Shown piece after piece: positions 57,901 through 64,000 of a stretch of 64,000 nt of DNA (positions within the stretch are counted from its first letter, which is position 1; each line of letters begins with the position of its first letter). Both the position numbers and the translations under genes were made by a program. Source of the stretch: Alviniconcha marisindica (lineage: Eukaryota; Mollusca; Gastropoda; Provannidae); NCBI GenBank assembly GCA_018857735.1, contig JABMCL010001132.1, forward strand, positions 545,001-609,000, read 5' to 3'. Under the pieces are notes generated by a model. It did no database searches. It was not told where the DNA came from and was given only the letters and a program-made list of their open reading frames with translations.

Positions 57901-59443
57901 GGGGGGGGGGGGGAGATGTTTGAAAACATTTGACTGGAGGTAAAAGAAAATGTAACCCCAAGAATAGTTGTTGGTTGTACAAATGGTCAGGTACTAGCAG
58001 ATTTAAAAACATGAGCCATGAAATTCCCCTGTAAAAGTGGCCACTAATATGAATGTGTGAGCCAGTTTAACCTAGTGGTAAAGCATTAGGCTTGTAAGCA
58101 GAAGAACCATAGTTCAATTCTGCTCTCCTCTCTTCAAAAGTTGTGGTCTGAAACATTGAAATGGCTCTTATCGCTGCCCATCTTAATGCAGGAGTCATTC
58201 TGGTGGTGATAGTGTAGCATTAGGTATAGTCTCCCTCTTCCTCCACCTCCTGGGATCTCGGTCCCCAGCAGTACCTCTTTGGAGACAACTTGGTGTTAAA
58301 CCAACCAAGCCATTAATAGCAGGCTTTGATGTATATTGCATCAACTAGTGCTTGCCATTTTTTTTTTTTTTTTACCTAAAGCAGTATACTACTTAACCAG
58401 TTTACCAGAAGTTAGGACAGAGATTTGGGAGGTGGGGGATGTATTCATCACCTACTTTTTTTGTTTTCACTCTGCAAGTTTCATTTTGCTTTGATTTTGT
58501 ATTTCAGAATTTGAAGATGTACTGGTCACTGTGTCCTTTCTGCTCAAGCGCAGCCCCAGGTGTCAGTTCTGGTGTACTTACCAAAAGAGAAGGTCTGTAT
58601 TGTGAATACAACAGGCTTTGTAGGAAACAAACAAGAAAGTGGGCCACAAAAAGCAAGTTGAAGTCTCAGCTGATTGCTAACAATCTGCACAGCAACTTAA
58701 ATGCCATGTCTTTTAAACTCAGTTTCGACTTCTGGCAGATAAGCAAAATGTCTTTACTGGAACCATTTGATAATGCAAAAAAAAAAAAAAAAAAGGTTCT
58801 GTAGGGGCGTCCTCTTCAGTATTACTGTTGTATGTATGTTAAAGTGTTATCCCCTTCTGCAGTTGCTTTGAGCATAGTTACTGTGGCATGGATATGTATG
58901 CAGTCACCTCTGTTGTTTCTCTCCTTCATGCCACTTTGTATTTAAAGCATTATTTTTAACCTTTCAATCTTTCCCTTTTTTTCCTCAAATGATGTTTAAG
59001 CAAGACCTATGACACTGCTTGATGAGTCTATGCCAGTTTCAATGACATTTTCAAGGACATGAGACTGGAAAGCACAAAATATTCCAGTAGTTACTGTGTG
59101 CATATGTGCATGATGAGTGTGTGTGCTTCACTGGCACTGCTTGTGTTTCATTATGCTTTGTATGATTAGGTTTATTTATAGTGCATTGCATGTTCTTCTT
59201 TAAGTTGTAATGCGCTTTGAGTCTCTGAAAGCAGTCTATAAATTCCCTATTATTTTTTCCAGTGCCACCAGGTCAATCGAGTTTTTCCTGAAGAAGTGGG
59301 GTCTGACTGCAGAGGAAGTGGCTGTGAACTCATTTCTTCAGAAGGACATTGTCCAGGACTATGACTGCCCAGGCATCGACAGTGTTCACACGTTTATTAT
59401 TACACTTGAGAGAAATGGCCAGAACTGTGGTTCTGTGACGTGA
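53480..59443 (+). CDS. METTL23: Methyltransferase-like protein 23
   Basis: An S-adenosylmethionine-dependent methyltransferase of the METTL21/23 lysine/arginine-type clade. The mammalian protein is linked to transcriptional co-regulation and histone arginine methylation. Exons 53480-53593, 55085-55189, 57307-57544, 58508-58592 and 59263-59443 are GT-AG with phases joining, giving 240 residues. MYTWPCAPVLAQFVW matches the family hallmark preceding motif I. Motif I is VVLEIGSGTALSG (about residues 70-82). AKCGAQVILSDS, VIPLTWG, VDVILGSDCFYD and QFWCTYQKR follow in family order. It is about 50 residues longer at the N-terminus than the commonest human form. The ATG at 53480 is the first in frame. 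The junction AGA AG/T GCC in exons 4-5 restores KRSATRS, matching the human VRSADWS. Confidence 0.93.
53750..54235 (+). mobile_element. tRNA-derived SINE family B, full-length copy
   Basis: The head GGGATAGCTCAATGGTTAGA resembles a tRNA A box, with a B-box-like GGACTTGAGTCC about 45 bp later. The body includes ATTCCACCCCCATTG, AAGATCCCGGTCATTCTGCC and GTGCATGGTTGTATAATGTA. The 3' end is AGCACTTTGAGTC...ATATAAAAGAAATC with an ATCAATCAATC tail. It lies in METTL23 intron 1. Confidence 0.88.
54590..54740. repeat. Two-copy ~84-bp tandem duplication in METTL23 intron 1
   Basis: TTCTTGTTCTAAGGTTCTGC, GGA(C/T)TCTC, TACTGCTTTCA and GGATCTT(A/C)TGGTTCAC occur twice in order, with a small deletion in the second copy. 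Confidence 0.85.
55600..56720 (-). mobile_element. Candidate solo LTR (Gypsy-like) in METTL23 intron 2
   Basis: The minus strand starts TGTAACGCCACATGG and ends CCACGCCATTACA, typical TG...CA ends with short inverted repeats. A TATA-like TATATTTATAGCTG lies near 56480 and a polyadenylation signal (GCAAATAAAACC) near 55715, in the right order for U3-R-U5. About 1.12 kb. No primer-binding site or coding region adjoins it, and no clean 5-bp target duplication is seen, so an LTR is inferred from internal signals. Confidence 0.55.
58058..58312 (+). mobile_element. tRNA-derived SINE family A, copy 3
   Basis: CCTAGTGGTAAAGCATTAGG, B box AGTTCAATTC, AAATGGCTCTTATCGCTGC, CATCTTAATGCAGGAGTCATT, CACCTCCTGGGATCTCGG and CTTGGTGTTAAACCAACC. 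It is the best preserved copy, in METTL23 intron 3. Confidence 0.88.
58794..58932. repeat. Direct repeat flanking METTL23 exon 5, left copy
   Basis: GGTTCTGTA, then CTCTTCAGT, AAGTGTTATCCCCTTCTGC, TGTGGCATGGATATGTATGC and TTGTTTCTCTCCTT. The same order recurs at 59989-60124 on the other side of exon 5, about 1.19 kb away. Flanking sequence differs, so this looks like two copies of a dispersed repeat rather than a simple tandem duplication. Confidence 0.85.
59160..59262 (+). mobile_element. SINE/LINE-type 3' tail feeding METTL23 exon 5 acceptor
   Basis: TAATGCGCTTTGAGTCTCTG, AAAGCAGTCTATAAAT and TCCCTATTATTTTTTCCAG resemble the 3' end of SINE B (AGCACTTTGAGTCAGC...ATATAAAAG). The T-rich end runs straight into the functional acceptor of exon 5, so the polypyrimidine tract appears to be repeat-derived. 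Confidence 0.55.
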
Positions 59444-62400
59444 TAGATTATGACACGGGAAGGTTAAGTGTTTCAACAAAACAGCTGATGTGTATCACTA
59501 CAAATGGTGATCAGATTCTCTCATATGCTTGTGCATCCTTTGTGAAGCTGGCCATCACAACTGAGTGAGAAAGATGAAGCTAAATGTTTGGTTTACCTAT
59601 GGGAATGCTGTAAACCTCAGCCATGGACACATAGCAGATAAAAGGGAGTCACAACACTGGGCTTGGGATTAACCAGGTAGCCCCCCCCCCCCGGTTGAGG
59701 CATGTATGCTTAAACTAATGTGATCAATACGACCCCCATCCTACAATTAGAATCACGTAGGATGACCATGGGTTGTGACTTTTCCTGCTGCTGATTTTGT
59801 TTTTCAGATGCATGGTATGAATTTTTGATAAAAAAAACTTTCTCTAAGAGATGCCCTCCCCCCCACACCGATAAGCCCCCACCATGGCCAGTGTTCTGAA
59901 CAGTCCTAACCTGCTAACAAAGTAACATGTAATTCCCATTTTTTATAATGCAAAAGACCTCCACCTAACCACCCCTGGCCCAGGTTCTGTATGGGGGTAC
60001 TTACTCTTCAGTGTTACTGTTGTGTGTTAAAGTGTTATCCCCTTCTGCGGTTGCTTTGAGCATTGTTACTGTGGCATGGATATGTATGCAGTCCCCTCTC
60101 TTTGTGTTGTTTCTCTCCTTTATGCCTGGAGGTGATCAAAGCAGGTGAACAATTACTGATGCAAGTGGTTTGCACAGGAAATTTAGATGTCGGCACCAGT
60201 GCAAGGAGTCTTGCCAAGTAAGTAGAAATGTGCACTGTGTACTTGTTAGAATGCAGGTTTTCCACTGTTGTCACTGCATGGTACTTCCAACATCAAAAAT
60301 CTGTGCATCCAATCTGTTGACCGCATCTCCTGAAAAATGCCACTGTAGTTGTGGATGTTTTCATTATAGTTTCAACTAAAAATAGGAATGCTTTTTATTC
60401 CTTTCTTTATAATGCCAGCAAGTGTAAGACTCTTGGGAAATTAAAAGTATTTTTGGTTTTGGTTTTCTTGCTGTCCTTGGTTTTGTAAAATGAACATGCA
60501 CACAGACAAGTATAATAATACACACACACATGACACAAACACACTGTTTTTCAAGTTATCAGTTTAATCACTAATGAAAAGGAACAATCGGCAATCTGAA
60601 ATTATGAAAACAAGTGCACAAACATCAATCCATTAATACTAGGTGAAATGAATACATGCATTGACAAAATTATGAGAGAACCCTATCCCCCCCCCCCCCC
60701 CCCCCCAGTCCACCCTTTTCATGCAGGCAAACAAACAAATGTGTTACAAATGGAAACTTTACATTCCCTTCATAATGTAGAATTTACAGTTTATTTCTCA
60801 CAAAATCACACAAGCAAGTGGTGATGACAGAACACAGCACTTTGTGGAATTGACCTTGCTTTGTACTGAGGTGAGTACAGTGGGACCCCATGACTGAAAG
60901 AGATGACGTATATGTCAAACCGACTTCTGAATGAAAACTTTCATATTAAAATCAGGAATACAGCTGAAATAACAGAAATATTTTCTGTCTAGTTGTCTTG
61001 AATTTCCATGGGTTTCCACTGTAATAACCTAAGCATAGGGGAATAAAGTAGCTGACATCTACTTTACATCTAATCTCTCCAGTTATACCTCCCTCTCCCC
61101 CCAACCCCAGAAAATAACATTTTAATCCATACAATGCACTGACTAGAACAAACAAGCTAAAGAATATACAAATTTATACCTAATCTATCTTTGGCTTAAG
61201 AGCATCCCATTTTTATGTTATTAGTAACTGAACTACATATGTATATGGTAAACCCCCTACCCACCCCTTTTTTCTCCACCCCCTTCCCCAACTTTCTCAT
61301 CGATCTACACTCAGCAGGTATGAAATAACTGGAATACCACAAGTTTGATGATGTAAAAGCCAAGGTGATTGTGTGTGAATGTTATTTCTACACTGGGATG
61401 GGAGGTGGGTTCGGGTCATGCCTGGGGCCTCCCAGAAGCCATATCTGTAAAAGAAGAAACAGAACAAACCATGTGTATTAGTGAAGAGTTTTGCACATTT
61501 ATTTACCAGTCATGGCTCAATACAAACCATGTCCAATCATATACAATACAAAGTTGTGCATAGCACCTTGAAGTTGTTTAAAAAACACACAATAGGAGAG
61601 AACGTGTCCCATCACTATAATGCAGTCCAGATTTATATGCTTTTGGTAAAACCTTCATCTCCCTGAAAACTTAAACTGAACAAAATAAGGGGTCCTAAGT
61701 GCTGGTTATACACCTTTAACCAAGTGGATGTCTTTAATAAGAGTATATTCCATAGCATAACTGCACTGTTCCTCTTTCACAACCCTAATCTTTTTTCTTT
61801 TCTTTCTCTTTTTTAATGAACTTCAACTTCAAGCTACTATGCACCTGGTTCAACATGTTTCAACAGGCCAGCCTCTGGGCTGCTTGCCCAATCTGTGATG
61901 AAAAAAAAACCAAACTCCACACTGATCCCGACATAAACACATCTCCACTGGTGATGATCACAGTAAATACAACAACAGTTGCACAGTCATTTCACATTAT
62001 CTGAAATCCTACCTACGTTAATGCATCAAAAATGTAATCAGCAGTCAAAGAATGTATTTGGCAACAAAATACATGAAAATGTAACTGGCAACAGACTTCA
62101 GGTACATTATTTCATGTAAGTTACTGCATCTAATTTGTCATGATGTTTTCTTTTTCTTCTTCTTTAATTTTTTTTCTCTCTCCACACTTCCATTTATGCA
62201 AGCAGTCAAGTTCAGAAGCTGACCTGTATGAAACTGCATGTAGTAAGCCACTTTTATTACTCCTCTCCTTTCGTCCATGCTCATTAATAAAGTTGTGACC
62301 CACCTCGCAAAGAGCTGCATATATCGATCGATCGTATCGAGCTTTCTGTGCAAACATCCGCACTGCAGTAGGCATGAGGAAAGACTGTAGCTCACACACA

Positions 62401-64000
62401 CACATCAAGTGTGTTGTTAAACAGAGCTATGAGACTGAGCAAACATTGAGAAAACCACGAGAAAGATGCACAGTTTTACCGTACTACGCCAAATACACAA
62501 AGTACACATCTCCATAGATTCTCAGGTATTCCATGTTTTTGTGGTTGTAGTGGTGCTTGTGAACAGTGCATGCTTGGACGGGTATTGTAAAATATGAAGT
62601 AAAAAAAAAAAAAAAAATGATGTGCCACATACCACAATTACAGCAAGAGAAATTGAAAATAGAAAAACTGAAACCTGTGTTTCATACTGGGATAGGCTGC
62701 GGGGCAGGAATAGTTGTTTGTCTGCCTGATTGGGTGTGGATAAAGCAAAGAACATTTAAAACTGCTAGTGTATCCCCTTAAGCACTGGAGTAATACTAAC
62801 TTTCCCATCTCAATCACCAGATGGTTCAAGTCATGTTTTAAGAAATAGCTAGAAAGGTGTAAGAATGTATCCAGGAATCATTGTCATGAAAAACAGTTTT
62901 GGTAGAACACAGCAGAAGAAGTACCAATGTAAAGTCTGAAAACCTTGGGTCGCTGTTGATGGCTGTTGGAAACTGTGGTCCACAGCAATGTGCAAGAAAT
63001 CCTATCTAATGGTCTGAGTTTACACCAAGGTCAGCAACAGGAGTTGATGAAGGATCCTGTGCTCTATCCCTGGTATGAAACTCAGGTTTCAGCCAAACGT
63101 CAAACTTGCCATGGCAGCCAATCCTGTAGTATTTGCACTCTTGTATCTTTGGTTTGATTTAGCTCCAAAAAAATGTCTTAATTTTAAAGCATAGTAAAAT
63201 CTCAACACAGCTTCAATTTACAGCATTTTTTCATGTGTATGAAAGCCAGAAAGCTAAACTGTTATCAAAAGCAATTCTGTTGTGCCATCCATTGCAGTAC
63301 ATGTGACACCTTTTAAGCACTACCTGTCTTACGCTGAAGGAGCATAAGATAAAAGGGACCCCAAATGACCAGGTTGGTGGTTGTCAGTACCACACAAGTG
63401 GAACTGGCATTAAAGCTAGAATCATCATCATTAACGCAAGCTGGTTTAAAAACTGAGAAAATGTGCAAATGCTTCCACCTGCAAACTTTGTATGCTGGTT
63501 CCATATATATCTCTTCTACAAAAGAACTTTCTTTACTTCACAACAATTATCTTGAGCTCCTTGGGATGCAGCTATGTTGGTTTTTTGCTCTTGAAGAACA
63601 GAAAAAGGATTGGCCATGACATAACTTACACTTGTGCCACACATGCTGACCTTGCTCATGACATCACCGACACAAGCCAGACACAAAATGGCAATTTACT
63701 CAGGGCCATGTTTTACAACTTTCAAATGTTAAATGTTTAACAAACTAGATCAAATAAATGGACTGAAAGACTGGTATGAGTGAATGTAAACTTAAATTTT
63801 GTTTGATCACTATCAGTATCAATATGGCCCATGATGCTTTTTCATTTGGGGTCCCCTTTAAACAACAGTAAAATCTGAATACAAACTGAAATCATGACTG
63901 ACTGCTGTTGGCAAGTTTTCAGTTTTATTGCTTTTTATTCACCCCTTGAAAACAGCATCTACACTAAACAGAGAAAAGCAAATGCTCAGTCGACTCAGAT
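59444..64000. other. METTL23 3' flank; no recognised gene
   Basis: Probable METTL23 3' UTR at the left, with an ATTAAA at 60440-60445 as a possible polyadenylation signal. The rest is AT-rich non-coding sequence with poly-C runs (59683, 60688), a second direct-repeat copy (59989-60124) and a ~27-bp inverted pair (62670-62697 and 63067-63094, TGAAACCTG...GGGATAG). Open frames here are short and lack family resemblance. A 3' UTR of a gene to the right cannot be excluded. Confidence 0.55.

Noticed and set aside
62130..62408. Minus-strand 92-residue frame
   Set aside because: No recognisable domain, low-complexity C-terminus (KKIKEEEKE), and no convincing splice partners. It could be part of a 3' UTR.

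Overview
This is a nuclear genomic window from an animal, most likely a mollusc and probably a gastropod. That assignment is inference from gene structure, the six-family mix of tRNA-derived SINEs and other short repeats, and the very heavy CA/GA/poly-C simple-sequence load. No ribosome-binding sites, operons or prokaryotic features are present. All five protein-coding genes are intron-rich and were rebuilt here by reading GT-AG splice sites and checking that phases join and that the joined protein matches known families.

Layout: (1) 115-20201, minus strand: the 5' part of TSC2 (tuberin), 27 coding exons, about 1,068 residues. The GAP domain lies beyond the left edge. (2) 20202-23327: divergent intergenic region with a possible TIR element and a SINE. 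(3) 23328-27953, plus: a 3-exon two-domain rhodanese of the 3-mercaptopyruvate sulfurtransferase type (MPST). (4) 27954-32974: AT-rich convergent intergenic region with several two-copy tandem duplications. (5) 32975-35645, minus: a 3-exon FAD-dependent polyamine oxidase. (6) 35646-43426: repeat-rich spacer, including a GA-rich minisatellite with a GC-rich core. (7) 43427-52965, minus: SIRT7, 10 exons, 822 residues, with a very long last exon. (8) 53480-59443, plus: METTL23, 5 exons, 240 residues, head-to-head with SIRT7 across 514 bp. (9) 59444-64000: flank with no gene I can support.

The genes are unrelated in pathway, apart from loose themes: TSC2 and SIRT7 in growth and ribosome control, MPST and polyamine oxidase in sulfur and polyamine catabolism. 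I see no sign that they form one system. The most unusual signal is structural. At least five TSC2 exons (14, 18, 19, 21, 25) have their own edge, splice site included, copied in tandem into the neighbouring intron. The extreme case is a perfect-period 65-bp unit present six times, each with an intact 5' splice site. MPST exon 2 shows a similar donor duplication. Other notable items are a near-perfect fold-back element inside a TSC2 intron, a solo-LTR-like insertion in METTL23 intron 2, a SINE-type tail supplying the acceptor of METTL23 exon 5, and long (GT)n arrays directly after three 5' splice sites.
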